A stretch of 37,110 nt of DNA from Auxenochlorella pyrenoidosa (lineage: Eukaryota > Chlorophyta > Trebouxiophyceae > Chlorellales > Chlorellaceae), in NCBI GenBank assembly GCA_001430745.1, contig KQ481983.1, positions 3,632,349 through 3,669,458 of the forward strand, in the 5' to 3' direction. The first letter of the stretch is position 1. Each line of letters opens with the position of its first letter. The notes beneath the pieces are model-generated. The model was not told where the DNA came from. It worked only from the letters and a program-made list of their open reading frames with translations, and did no database searches. Positions 23,701-35,671 of the stretch are shown here, piece by piece. The position numbers were made by a program, and so were the translations under genes.

Positions 23701-26700
23701 CCCGGGAGGAGTGCAGCGCTCGTGAGCTGCCAGTCGTGCGATGAGCACCTTGGCGAGCCGTCTCAGCAAACCACCCTGCCCTGCGTGGCGCCCCGCCTCC
23801 CCGCAGGCGTGCTGCTGTCCCTGAACGTGAGCGACGCCAACCGCGTGGTCAGCCTCTCACCGGCGCTCAAGCACCCAGACGTACCCGGCATTCGTGTGGA
23901 GGTCAACGGTCAGGTGAGGCAGCGCCGGGTGCCCACGCCGACGCCTTCCATGCCCGGCTGCCAACCCATGCCTCCGACTTGTGCTGCAAGGGGTGCCTCG
24001 GGTCGCCTGGCCAGCAGCGCGCTGCCCTTGAGTGGGGAGCAGCGAGCTGCGTGCAGGCGGGCCCACCTGCCATGGCCGTCCAAAAGAGCAGATACTGCAG
24101 AACCGGCTTGGACGAAACGGAACATGTTCGGCCTCTGCCTTCCCTGCCCCCAGGTGCTGTCGCGCGGCGGCGACGTGCACGCCAACCAGCTGCAGGACAC
24201 GACCGCCGCCGTGGAGCCGCACCCCAGCAGGCAAGCCTGGCTGGGCGGCTGCGTGTGCTGCTGCCCCTTCTCCAAGTCAGACTGCACTGAGGAGCTGCGC
24301 GCCGAGCTTGCCAGTGTGTTGCCCGCCTGACAGCATTCTGCACCCAGGCAACCCATCCTCACCTCTCCACGCGTCGCTCCCCCCTGCGCAGCGCCTCCTT
24401 CCTGCCCAGTGCATTCATCATGGGCCTGCAGCCCGGCAGCAAGCTGGATGTGGAGGTGGGGGCCGCAGACACGCATGGCAGTTTGCCGCGGATGGGAGTC
24501 TGCGCCGCGGGTGGAGATGCAGGGCATACACACGTCGCTGCGTGACATATACGGGCGTGCTTTTTGGTGGGCTGCCTGCTTCCATCCTGCACCCCCGCCT
24601 GGGTCCGTGTGGCACAGCAGCGCGAGCCCCCCCTCTGCTGCCCCTCAGGTGGTGGTGGTGGCCGAGGATGGCGTCACCACGGACCGCTACCTGCTGGAGC
24701 TGGTGCTGGTGCAGAGCCAGGAGCGGCTGACGCCGGCGGGCGCCAGCAACCGCAGCGGCGGCAACAGCAGCGCGGCGGCAGCGACGGCGGACGGCCGGAG
24801 CAGGGGTGGGTGCCGGAAGTGAAAGCCTGCCCCTGCGAGCGGCGGCTGGATGGATCAGTTCCAGCATGCTTGTGTTTCGTGCAGCACACCCAACCATCCC
24901 AGATGTGGCTCTGACCGAGCGCCCTTCGGCATGCAGGCTGGCCCCTCTCGCCGGCGCAGCAGAGCACCTGCACCATCTGCCCGGCCGGCTGGGCAGCAGC
25001 TTCGGGTGAGCGATGCATGTGTGGCCACTGGTGCTGCCCCTCATTGCAGTCGCATGAACATGGTCGCTGGTTCGCAGTCCTCATTTTGATGTGCTTGTCC
25101 CATCCACCCCTGCAGTGAACTCGACAGCGTGCCAGATGTGCCCGCCAGGCACCTTTGCGCCCTGGGTAAGCCGCCCCAGCCCTGTCTGCCTTCCTGGTGG
25201 CCCGCCCCGCCTGTCCCCCCGCCCCCTTTTGTCAGCTTTCCCTGTGGTCTGCTGCACCACAAGCACCGATGCAGCACTGTGACAGCCCCTGCCGGACCCC
25301 CCTGCAGGCCCAGTCGCCCGCCTGCCAGCCCTGCCCCCCGGGCAAGTTTGCCTACTCCTGGGGGTCTTCCTACTGCAAGAATTGCATCGAAGGAACCTAC
25401 GCGCCTAAAGGCAAGGAGGCTTTGAGCAACAGGGGAGGGGGCGGTCTGTCTGTTTATCCCCGTGAACTGTCCGCCTGCTGCCAGCCTGCCCTGCCAGCCT
25501 GCCCAACCTTACCCCCACCGCTGCCCCCCTCCCTCCGCGTTGTGGCCTGCAGCCAGGTCCTCCCTGTGCCTGGCCTGCCCCAACGGCACCTCCACCACCG
25601 ACGACGGCAGCAGCACCTGTGAGCCAAGCTCGTCCGGCGGCTACACAGCCCCCAGGTGACTCGGGGCTGGCGGCGCTGCATCACCGCAGCGCGCTGCACC
25701 AGCGCTACCCACACAGCAATCCCTGCCCCGAACATCCAGCCTCGTCCTGCCGCCCGCTGACTGTCTGCATGCGCACGCTGCGTTGCCCAGGCGTTGCCCA
25801 TGTGCCCAGGCCCAGGCCCGCCGGCGCTGCCCCATTTGCCCTGGTGCCCCCCCCCCCCCCCCCCCCCACGGTACGCGGTGGTGGTGAGCTTCTACGTGAA
25901 CCTCAGCGGGCTGCAGCTGGAGGATGTGGTGATGCGGGTGGAGGAGGGGGGGGGGGGGGGCGACCGATGGCGGCTGCCGGCTGCTCCTGGGAGGCGACGC
26001 AGCAGAACAGACGAGCGCATCGCATCAGACGACGTCTGCGCCGGCCTCAAGAGGCTACTTTCCCTGCTGCCCAACCGCTGCCGCCCCGGTGCTGCTGCAC
26101 CCGCTGTGTGTCTGTTGCAGGCATCTGCGAGCGCAGGTCCAAACAGGCCTGTAGGCCCTTGTGTCAGAGACCCCCCCCTGCCTGACGTATGTTGGTTCCT
26201 CGCTCCTTCCTTGCACTTCCCTGCCAGGCGGGCGTGGACGGCGACCCCGCGGCCATCGTCTCCTCGCTGATCCGCTCCGACACAGCGCTCGCCTTCAACA
26301 TCTCGCGGGGTGAGAGCCTGCCGGGCGGTGCGGCGCTGCCTGCAGACGCTGCAGGCGCTCCTCGGGCCTGCAGACCCGGCGGGGTGTGTCCAGTAAAGCT
26401 TCACCAGCTGCTGATCCTTCCCGCTGAGGAGTGGAGCGTGAGGCTCACCAGTGCTTGTCGGTGCTTGCTACACCTGCTGGCCTCGCCCTGCTGTTTTCAA
26501 CCCCCTCATGGCCCCTGTTGTTCACGCCCGCCCCCAGACGACGTGCAAGTGGTGGCGATGCGCCAGGTGGCTCGGCGCACCCTGTCGGCCAACGTGACCG
26601 CCATGCTGGGCGTGGATGTGCCCCCGGGCGCCACTGGTGGGCTGCACAGCCGCTGGCAGTGCCTGCGTGCGCAGCCTTGCAAGCCTGGCCCCTGGCGTGA

Positions 26701-27573
26701 GCAGAGGGGCGGCACCTGGTTCTTGCCATGCAGCAGCCCGTCCCGCCTGGCAAGGCAACTCGTCCAAATGTCTGTTCAACAGTTGCAAGTCGCCCGCCCT
26801 GCTCCGCCCCCCTGCAGAGGAGGAGATTGCGGCGGCTCTGGAGGTGGAGCGTCTGTCCGCCGACAAGCCCATCGAGATGCTGTCCGAGGACCCAGACCGC
26901 TTCTTTGGGCGCACAACCCAGGTGGGTAGGGCGGTGGTGGTGGCGGTGGGTGGGCGAGAGGGGTCGGGGTCGGGGGCCGGGCAGCAGGAGCGCAGAGGAT
27001 TGATATTAGCTTTGCATCGCTCCCTGCCTGCCGGCCTGCCTGGCCGCCTGCCTGCCCGCCCACAGCACGTGCCGTTCATGGCCCCCCACGCAGGCGCTGG
27101 AGGTCCAGGTGGAGAGTGGCATGCATGCCACGCTCAACACCGTGCCCGGGCCCTCCCGGGCTGGCCTGTGAGCCACGCCAGCCGGGCCGCCGGCCGTCCC
27201 TCCTCACACAGTCTCTCTGCCTGCTGTGCCTGGGGGTTGGCTGCGCCCGGAACCCAACCTGCGATTCCCTGGCGTCCTGAGGCCCCACCCCCTCCCCCCT
27301 GCCCGCCTGCTGCGCAGCATCTGGGCCATGCTGGCCCCAGGCATCGTGGCCGTGCTGGCAGGCAGCGGCTTGGTGGCGGTGGGATGCCGCCGCAGCAAGG
27401 CGTGCGCGCGGTGGCGCGCCAGCGGCGCGCGGCGGCTGGCCACCACCCGGCTCGCCCCGCTGCCGCAGCGGTACGCGCGATACAGCGGCAGCAGCAGCGG
27501 GGGCAGCGACGACAGCAGCGAGGGCGGCAGCATCGGCCGAGGAGCAAGAGGCGGCGGCGAGGGACCCTCGTAG
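20796..27573 (+). CDS. Large type I membrane protein with cadherin-like beta-sandwich and Cys-rich receptor-like module
   Basis: Nineteen exons: 20796-20891, 21114-22068, 22253-22538, 22705-22792, 22967-23309, 23492-23665, 23807-23913, 24154-24230, 24392-24455, 24649-24805, 25116-25165, 25308-25410, 25553-25655, 25871-25937, 26228-26309, 26538-26636, 26818-26921, 27094-27167, 27318-27573; 1094 residues. Layout: signal peptide (1-32); beta-rich ectodomain with a Calx-beta-like stretch (DPPQLSWDAGEAGLKWARVR); cadherin-like beta-sandwich (about 645-745: LLSLNVSDANRVVSLSPAL, then VVVAEDGVTTDRYLLELVLV); Cys-rich GCC2/GCC3 ephrin-receptor-type repeats (about 787-858: CPPGTF, CPPGKF, CPNGTS); a membrane-proximal segment with several N-glycosylation sequons; TM helix (about 1011-1033); basic Ser/Gly-rich tail. 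Domain names rest on motif resemblance. Introns 23666-23806, 24231-24391 and 25411-25552 are GC-AG. Intron 25656-25870 ends without AG. Probably a cell-surface adhesion or sensor protein; function unknown. Confidence 0.82.
23666..23806 (+). other. In-frame 141-nt GC-AG intron that could be retained
   Basis: Splicing with donor CTGCAG|GCAGCG and acceptor CCCGCAG|GCGTGC joins FCADPA to GVLLSLNVSD. The segment is 141 nt (47 codons) with no stop in frame, so the unspliced message also translates and adds 47 residues including four cysteines just before the cadherin-like domain. I favour splicing because intron length, the acceptor and the domain boundary all fit. Confidence 0.5.
25847..25867. repeat. 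21-base poly-C tract next to a non-AG splice acceptor
   Basis: An unbroken run of 21 C is followed by ACG and then the exon starting at 25871. It is the polypyrimidine tract of the intron before that exon. A 14-base G run at 25946-25959 lies just past the other end of the same exon. Such runs are common sites of sequencing error. Confidence 0.9.
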
Positions 27574-27865
27574 CCAGCGTGTTGGCCCCTGCTGCGGTGC
27601 GCCACAAGTGACTCGACAGACAAGCAGACGCTCCCGTCCTCTTTCATTCTCCAATATTCCTTGGCTACCCATACCCTTGCCTGCGTGCGCACAGTGTAAC
27701 ATAGCGAGTGCAAATGCAGCAGCACCACTGCAGTTTGCAGCACAAGAAGAATACATGGGCAGAAAGACAGAACAGGACGTAAAAAGAGTGCAGGGGCGCA
27801 AGGAGGTGTTGGCAGCTGACATTCGTTAAGTCATGTCTCATCATTCTAAGCAGCGCCTGCTGTGC
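27574..27865. other. Convergent 3' region between receptor-like gene and RecQ
   Basis: These 292 bp between two facing stop codons must hold both 3' UTRs. They are clearly AT-richer than the flanking exons. A TGTAA on the plus strand is listed separately. No matching signal was found for the minus-strand RecQ gene. Confidence 0.6.
27695..27699 (+). terminator. Candidate TGTAA polyadenylation signal of the receptor-like gene
   Basis: TGTAA occurs about 122 nt after the stop codon, on the coding strand and within the AT-richer 3' region. Spacing and strand fit the green-algal poly(A) signal. The assignment is by analogy. Confidence 0.45.
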
Positions 27866-29925
27866 TCAGTTCCAGTCGTCAAAGTCGGCGAGCTCCTCGG
27901 CAGTCAGCCCAGCCGCCAGCTCGGCCGCCGCCGCCGCCCCCGTCGCCGTGCCCCTGCCGTCGCTGCTGGTGCGCACTCGCTTGGCGGCAGGCGCGCCGCT
28001 CCCAGCACCGCCATTGGCCGGCACATTCTCGCGCACCGCCGCCGCCGCTCCCTGCATGCCTGCTCCGCCGCCGGCCTCGCCGGGCGCGCACCAGTGCTGC
28101 TGGGTGTTCATCATGGCTGCCACCAGCTTGATTTGGGCATAGTCTGCAGAGGGCAGCGCGCGCTTGACGGCGCCCAGGCCCTGCGCGCCGTACGCCATGA
28201 TGGCTGCGCAGCGTGGGCGCAGCGTGCGGTACAACAGGCATGGGCGTGGGTGCCATGCATGCATGCAGGGTCGATCGGGCGCGCATCTCTTCGGGCGAGC
28301 AGGTGATGTGTGCACACCCTTTGAAGGCTGGCCTGCTGGGAGGCACCGGCAGTGTGCTTCCTGGTGCTGCGGCAATGCGAAGCCTGCCGCAGGCCCTGTT
28401 CATTCCTGAGGTGTCGCCAGGGGCTCACCATCCTCGATCGTCGCTGCAGCATCCTGGGGGAGCGAGGCCTCCCGCACAGCACGCTCCCAGTCAAGCGGCA
28501 GGCCTGTCACGGCGAAGACAGCGCAAGGGGACGAGGTGAGTTCAGGCAACAGTGTTGCCGCCCTGGCGCGGCATGGGGGCTGCCGAGGGCGATGGTGCTG
28601 CGTACGCAAGCCTTTGCATGGAAGCATGGAAAGGCTTGTTTTGTTGCCACTCCCGACCCGCCACTGAGCGGCAGAGTGTGCACGGCACGCTGTGCTCACC
28701 CGAGTTGGCGGCGTCAGCCAGGTACCCAAGCACTGTCATGACATTGATGGGCTTGGCGCGGCCTGCACAGCAGGCGTGGCATCCAAGGGCACGTTGTGGG
28801 CAGTGCCAGCCGTTCAGGCAGCGCAGTGCCCGGCTGAGGCACTCACGGCGCCGGCTGGTGGCCCCCGCCCCCGCCCCACCTGTGGTGGCAATGACCGCAG
28901 CCGTCTGGCCCTGCGCCTGGAACCGCTGGTAGGCCTCAGTTGCGGCGCCCTGCAGGGCGGGGGACAACGTCGCAAAGGCGGCGCGGCATGTGCACACAAG
29001 CGCAGCAGAGGGCAGGTGCGGGAGGAGAGACGGCCAGGCGCAGGCGTGTGGGCGGGGCCAGAGGCACGCACAGGCCAACCTGCCGGGCGCTGCGCCGGCA
29101 AGCCGCCCTGTCCCTTTCAGAACCCAGCTCCCCCCCCACCTTGGGCTCGCTCAGGCAGGCCGCCGCCTGGCTGCACGCTGCGCCCGCTGTGGGGGCGCTG
29201 CGCCGCCGCCCCTGGCTGCCCCCTTGGCTGGCCAGCTGCGGCTGCTGCTGCGACTGCTGCTGCAGCAGCTGCTGCGCGTCCGACACAGACAGGTGCTCGC
29301 TGGCGCGGCAAAACTCCACCACCGCCCGCACAAAGGCCTGGCCGTGGGCGTGGATGAACACCTCGGAGCAGCCCTGGCAGGCGGCCAGGCCCTCACGCTG
29401 CCCGGGCCGCCGCCGCGCAATCTCCCTGCCGTCCGGGGACCAAGACAAGGCAGGGTGAGTTCAGACGAGCGGCGCCATGTGTGGCTTTAGGGACGACAAG
29501 CGATGGGGTTGGCTGATGCATGCTGTGCGCTGGCCCATCTCAGGGCGACCCCAAGGCGTGCAACAGGGCAGCCTGATACAGCCGGCCTGCTCTGGACGGA
29601 CAGGCAGCTGCACCAGCTAGCTGCGCATGCACCACAACACCAGCCCTGATCACCAGAGCGTGAAGTCGCTGCAGAGCTGCGAGGGGGCCACTCCGGCGGC
29701 GGCCGCGGCAGACTGCACCAGCGGAAAGGGCAGGCAGTTGAGGGCAGTTGAGGGCTGAAGCACACGTAGCAAGAGCCCAGCCGCCAGCGGAATCTCCAGG
29801 CTGCCAGCCCTCCCAGCCCTCCCACTGCACGTTTGATCCTACCTTGCGCACGTCCTGCAGCACCCGGAACAGGCGCTGCTCCTCCGCGGTGACGGCATCC
29901 CGCTGCGCATGCAGCGCCTGCGCCT

Positions 29926-29957
<32 letters not shown>

Positions 29958-32900
29958 TCCCGCGCGGCCCTCTCCTGCTGCGCCATCTCCCCCGACAGTT
30001 GCAGCACCAGCGGCTGCTGCGAGCGCAGAAAGGCGGCGCCGGCGTCTGTGCAGGAGACCACCGCAAAGGCGCGCTGCCCGGGCGGCGCCTTGGTGTGCCC
30101 CGCGATGAAGCCCTTGCCCGTCAGCATGCCCGCCAGGGCCTGCAGGGCGGGGGCGGCAACGGCAGAGGCAACTTGCTGCGCACTGGAAGCAGCACCGGGG
30201 GCAGGCACGCCTTGGCGCAGCGCGGTGGGCTGCCGCAGGTGCAAGGGGCACAGTGAGCGTTTGTGCCGCAGCGAGAGCAATCAGCAGGTGGTCCGAGCTG
30301 AGCTCCCAAGCTGGCGAGCACTCTCTGCTGACGTGCCAGGGAGCCTTGGAGCCTGCCTGCCTGCCCGCGCTGTGACTCGACCACAGCAGAGCGCTGTCGC
30401 AGCGCATGCCGGGCAGGACGGGGCAAGCGCACCTTCCACCAGGCCTCGCTGAGGTGCGCCCCAGCCCCGTGCAGCTTGGTGCCATCAGGCGCCGTCATGT
30501 CAAGCATCCAGGGCCGCATCTTCTGGGACCTGCGCAGCGCAGCACAGCGTGCAGGGCGGCCGCACATGTTAAGGGAGACGATGCTGGTGTTGAGGGGAGC
30601 TCTGGTGCCTTGGGAACAAGCCAACCAATCCACGATGGACAGTGCAGGGGGGTGACGGTTGGGAGCCAAGGGAGGGGACCTAGTCAGCAGCGTCCAGCCC
30701 GGCACGGCACTGCGCGAACCAGCGAGCGCCTGAGGCAGCGCACCTGCTGCCACGCAGCACCTGCACTGCAGTGCCCAGGCCCATCTCCCGCAGTCGCTGC
30801 AGTGGTAGGGGGGGGAATTGGGCTGTACAGCGTGGGTGGCAGGCTGTGTTCGAGCTGGCGAGAGATGCTGTGGAGAGGCTCCCGCACGCACTTGAAGCAG
30901 CCGCGATGACCAAAAGCAGCGGGCCGGCGGGCAGCCAGCACCCTCGCCTTTGTCGACCGCCACCCACCTGCACCACCGCCAGCAGCAGGCGCGCCTCCCC
31001 CGCCAGGTCCTTTTGCACCACGCCGCCAGACTGGGAGGTCTGGCAGTTGTCGCAGCCGCCCCTGCTTTGGGTGGGGTGGAGAGGCAGGCGGTTGGCGAGT
31101 GCAGGCGATGCAAGCAATGGATCGTGCGCTGCCGGGCAGGGCCATCAGGCTGGGTGGCTTGCAGCCGCTGGTAGCTGGCCCTGCATCCGCAGCGGGGCAG
31201 GCCTGAAGGGGGCGTGCAGGCGGTCGTGGCCAGGCCTGCGAGGATGCTGTCCACCACCCGCCTGCGCCGGCCAAGCCCTGCGCACGCACCTGCAGGCCGC
31301 GCTCTGCCAGCTGCCTGGGGCAAAGTACTCGACCATCGCGCGGTGCCTGCAGGCAGGGGGCGGGGGAGGAGGTGCATGGCGTCGCTAGCACCATGCGGCC
31401 GTGCAGTTAGTGCCCCACAGTCAGAGGGTAAAGAGAGTGAAGCGGCGTGGCCCTCTTGGCTAGAAGAGGCGTTCTCGCCCTGCGCTGCCGCTGCCCCACG
31501 CCGGCCCCCGCCTGCAACAGGATGCCAGGCATGGCCCACCCACCTGCAGCCGGGCGCGTGGATGTAGGCCGTGATGGCGTCGCTGCCGGTGTCGCGCTGC
31601 GCCGCCGCCTCAGCACTGGCATACTCGCTCGACTGCGGGGCAGGGCGCACGGGCAGGGGGGAGGCAGGCCATCACACACACAACACGAGGCAGCCGCTGA
31701 GCAGGCAGCGTCGCCAGCGCGGGCATCTTCCAGGGGCATTGGCCATCCAGGCTTGAAGCAGCAGCAGCCTGCGCCGACCTTGATGACGGCGTTCTTGGCG
31801 GCGTCGGCGGCGCTCCACAGCAGGGTGCAGGAGGAGTGCACGCCGTCGCGCCCCGCACGCCCAGCCTGCAGCCCACGGCCGGGAGGCAGGGGGGGCGGGC
31901 GGGGAGGCGGATGGGCATGCAGGGCAGGGGCAAGCACAGTGAGGGGAGCAGCGCTGGCTGGAGCGCCCACACTGCCCCTCTGGAAGTGCCGTTGCAAGGG
32001 AGGTCTTGCTTCTGATGTGCAGAAAGCCGGGGTTTGGCGTAGCCGCCGCCGCGGCAAGAAACACGTCAAGCCGCGGCTTGCGGCTGGCCTTGGGCCGGGC
32101 CGGGGCATGCCGGCGCCTCAAGGGCCAACACCGGCCCGCTGCCGGCAGGCGTGCAGCCAGGCGAGGGTGGTGGCCAGGGCGGCAGGGCTGCGCGCACACA
32201 GGCTGGGCGGGGGCGGGCTGCCTTTGGCTTGCCTGCTGGTAGTAAGCCTCCAGTGAGGCGGGGGCGCCGTAGTGGTACACCTGCCGCACGTTGCCCTTGT
32301 CGATGCCTGCAGCGGGCGCACCACGGGGGAGGGGGAGTGGTGTGCGGGTGTGTGGGTATGGGTGTGACAGCCCCCCCTCCCCCCCCCTTGTCACGTTTGT
32401 GTGCGTGGGTGGATGGGTGAATTGGGTGGCAGGTGGGGGCACAGCAGTGCGAGCTGGCGGCAGGTACAGGAGAAGCGGAGGGCCGCAGCTGACATGAGCC
32501 AGCGGTGGACCTGCCATGCATGGCCAGCCCGCCATGCGGCGCACGCCGGGCCAATTGCGGGAGGGCCCTCACCCATGCCAAACGCCACCGTGGCCACCAC
32601 CACCTGACAGCAGTGGGAGAGAGCGGGCCGCGTGCTCAGGCAGGCAGGTGGCACACACGCGGCACACAGCGCAGCCTGGCAGGTGCGGGCAGCGCGCAGG
32701 CTCATCACGATTTGCGGGGCATGGCGCAAGGCAGGACCAGCCGCGGCCCTCAAGTCACAGACCCTTCCCACTGACCGTGACGTCATCGTTCATGAAGGCC
32801 TGGTGCACCTGCCGGCGCTGCTGCACCGAGAGGTCAGAGTGGTATGCCGCGGTCCGGCCCCGCAGGCCCGGCTTGGACTGCGCGAGGGGCGGAGGGCAGC

Positions 32901-35671
32901 AGGCTTGTGGCTGCAGGGCGAGCGCCAGCGGGGCCCTTGGGCGGCACCACTCAGGCAGAAGCAGCCGTAGCCGGGCGCCACTGCAGCACTCACCCCCAGC
33001 TCGGCAGCAATCTCCGCCGCCTCCCGCTTGGTGAGGGTGTAGATGATGGTGGGCTCGGCTTCGCCACGCTCGGCTGGGTTACAAACAGCAGAGCAGGGAG
33101 GCAGCAGGGTTACAACAGAAGAGCAGGGGAGCAGCAGGGCAGCATGTCGGGGGCAGCGCAGGGATCACGAGCGCTGGGGGCATGGGCGAGGGCAGGCAGG
33201 TACAGCCAGAGGGAGGGCCGTGTGCCACATTACTGATGCGCGGGCAAGGAGGGGCACGTGCGGCCCAAGCGGTGCGTTTGGAGGCAGCACCCTTCCCCCC
33301 CGCTCCCCACCTGCAGCCAGCAACGCCGAAAAGTTGGCTGCGAGCGCGCTCTGCTTGCGCTGCACGCAGAAGTGCAGGTTGGGCCGCTCGAACGACATCA
33401 CCCACCTGCGGGGGGTGGGTGGGGTGGGGGGGGGGGGGGGCACGACACGTGGCACGGGCCAGGCAGCAGAGAGCACGTGGGGCACAACAATTGCCAGGGC
33501 TGTGCCAAGCTGAGGTGCGCATGAGGGCCAGCCGGTGCAGGCGAGCAGGGCTTGCGCCAAGGGTGCTTGCAGGGCGCGTGCAGCCATGGGATGCCTGCGA
33601 ATGCGCCGCCTGCTGCCCCAAGCTTGCTTGCAGCAGCAGGGCCAGCAGCAGCGGGGATGGCAGGCGCGGACGGCTGCAGCACCAGCCCCGGCAGGCGCGC
33701 CTCACTTGCGGGCGTCGCGCTTCAGGCGCAGGTTGGCGGCGATGTCGTCGCGCACCTGCGGTACCAGGGAGCCCAGCAGGCAGGCGAGGGTTGGCCGGCA
33801 GCCAGCATGGCCAGGCAGGCAGCGCGCAGCAGAGCAGGCTGGCTGGCGCGCCCTGCTGCGCCTGCGCTGCAGGCAGCGGCAACGTGCTGGCTGGCGGCTG
33901 GCGGGGCGCACCTTGGGCGTGGCGGTGGCGGTGAGGGCCATGAAGGGCACGTCGGGCAGCGCCTCGCGCACCTTGTACAGGTGCCGGTACTGCAGGGGGG
34001 GGCGTGCAGGCCACGCATGGCGCACAATCAGGGCACGCTTCGGCAGCTGCCATGCGGGAGCGTGCCGCGACACGGAAGGCAGGCAGGCGCTGCAGGAGGC
34101 GGCGCCAGCGCTGCCGTCGCCCGCCCCGCACCTCGGTGCGGAAGTCAAAGCCCCACTCGCTGATGCAGTGCGCCTGCAGCAGGGCAGGTGACGGGGCTGG
34201 GACGGCGAGCTTGCTGCCAGTGGCACACACAACAGCAACGGCACACGGCAGGCACCCGGCGGCAGCGGCGAGCGACACTGGCACCTCAAGAAGCCACACG
34301 CTCCTGTTTGCACCGCCCCGCCGCGCTTGAGCCCCTGCCCGCCCATCGCACCTCGTCAACTGCAATCAGTGCAAGCCCCTGCAGGCAGCGGAGCAGCCGG
34401 CGCCGTCAGTGGGCGGAGCATGTGGCCTCTCACGCCAGCAGGCAGGTGGACACCCTGGCATCCTGCCAAGTGCCCTCCCTGCCTGCCTGTGGGCCCCTGG
34501 CCGCCAGCCTGCGCAGACCCACACACCAAGAGAGCTGCTGCCATGGACGCCGCCAGCCGCGCACGATGGAGGGCCGGCCTCCACCCCTGCCGGGGTTACT
34601 CACCGCCGAGTTTTTCAGCGCCCGCAGCCGCTCGATGGACACCGCTGCCAGCTCCGGCGTGATGTAGACAAAGCGGTACTTGCCTGCACAGAGGCTTGGG
34701 TGCGGTGTGCAGGGGAGGCGGGCAAGGTCGGCAGGGCACCTGGAGAGAGGCAGCGTGGTGGTAGCAAGAGCAAACTGCAGTTGCATGAGCAGGCAGGCAG
34801 GTGGATGGGACATCAAGCAGGCAGGCAGGCCGACGCCAGACCAGCAAAAGCACCCTCCATTGTTGTGCCACCTCCCTTTGGCCCCACCTCGCCACGCATC
34901 TTCCTTAACCTGCGCGCTCAGCTGCGCGCTGCCCAGGAAGCAAGCCGGGATGCCCTTGGCATTCAGGGCCATCACCTGCCGGGGAGGAGAGCGGCGGGCA
35001 GTGGAGAGCTGTGCATCCGCTTTTGGCACCAGCGGCTGGGTGGCGCTGTCATGGTGGCAGGCGACGCACGCCCGCAGGGAATGCAACGCCTGCTGGCGGC
35101 GGTCAGAGCACGCAGCAGGAGCAGCAAGGCAGCAGGCTGCGGCCCACCTGGTCCTCCATCAAGCTGATTAGGGGCGAGACAACAATGGCGGGCTTGCCAA
35201 GTACCAGCGGGGGCACCTGGTAGCACAGGCTCTTGCCTCCTCCGGTGGCCTGCAGGGGAGGCAGGGGACGGTGCTCAGCTCAGAAAGGGGGCTAGCTGAG
35301 CAGTGCGTGCAGCGCAGGCAGCGTTGCTAGCTGAGTGAAAAGTGCTTGGGAGCTCGGTCACTGAGCTGGTGGCTGAGTCTCCTGGCTTGCAAGGCTGCTA
35401 CTGAGCGGCGGGGCGGCGCTTGCCCTGCCACGGCCGCTTCGACCCCACCACCTTCCCTCACCATCACCACCATCGTGTCGGCGCCTTGCAGCACGGCCTC
35501 CACGACCTCCTGCAGCGCACAGCGACGGTGAAAGGTCGGGAAAAGCGGGGACGGCACCGCCAAGCTTTGAACGCGACCTCCTGCACTCCCCCGCACATGC
35601 TGGCAGCTGCGGAAGCCAGAGAAACCCCAGTGCTTGCGTAGCACCGCCAGGGGGTCGGGGAGGGCCGCCAT
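27866..35671 (-). CDS. RECQ: RecQ family ATP-dependent DNA helicase with RQC, HRDC and C-terminal HTH regions
   Basis: 3'-5' DNA helicase for recombination and replication repair. Twenty-seven exons: 35671-35597, 35509-35462, 35249-35148, 34975-34888, 34683-34604, 34378-34352, 34173-34132, 33989-33912, 33755-33706, 33405-33311, 33073-32994, 32877-32776, 32603-32573, 32306-32233, 31865-31779, 31632-31544, 31346-31290, 31061-30968, 30796-30744, 30529-30433, 30139-29843, 29712-29654, 29425-29140, 28949-28880, 28762-28700, 28503-28429, 28203-27866; 878 residues. Motif I is ATGGGKS (42-48). [14 protein letters not shown] (139 on) is split by an intron between DE and AH. Also visible: TATATPK (174-180), GRAGRDG (about 326-332), zinc Cys 382, 401, 405 and 408, an RQC winged helix (about 434-483), HRDC (about 583-660), and an HTH_40-like segment ([20 protein letters not shown], then LPLDWERA). 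The C-terminus is acidic-aromatic ([10 protein letters not shown]). One of 26 introns (32232-31866) is GC-AG. Confidence 0.95.
29931..29957. repeat. Coding (CCG/GGC)n run in RecQ
   Basis: An uninterrupted GCC-type trinucleotide run on the plus strand encodes a poly-alanine stretch in RecQ on the minus strand, between the RQC winged helix and HRDC. The Ala-rich segment is flanked by Glu/Arg and Gln-rich sequence and probably forms a long helix linking the two domains. Confidence 0.75.

Noticed and set aside
23449..24330. Continuous 293-codon reading through the receptor-like gene
   Set aside because: It includes two introns; the splice sites join the beta-sandwich strands better than read-through, although the first intron is kept as a possible retained segment.
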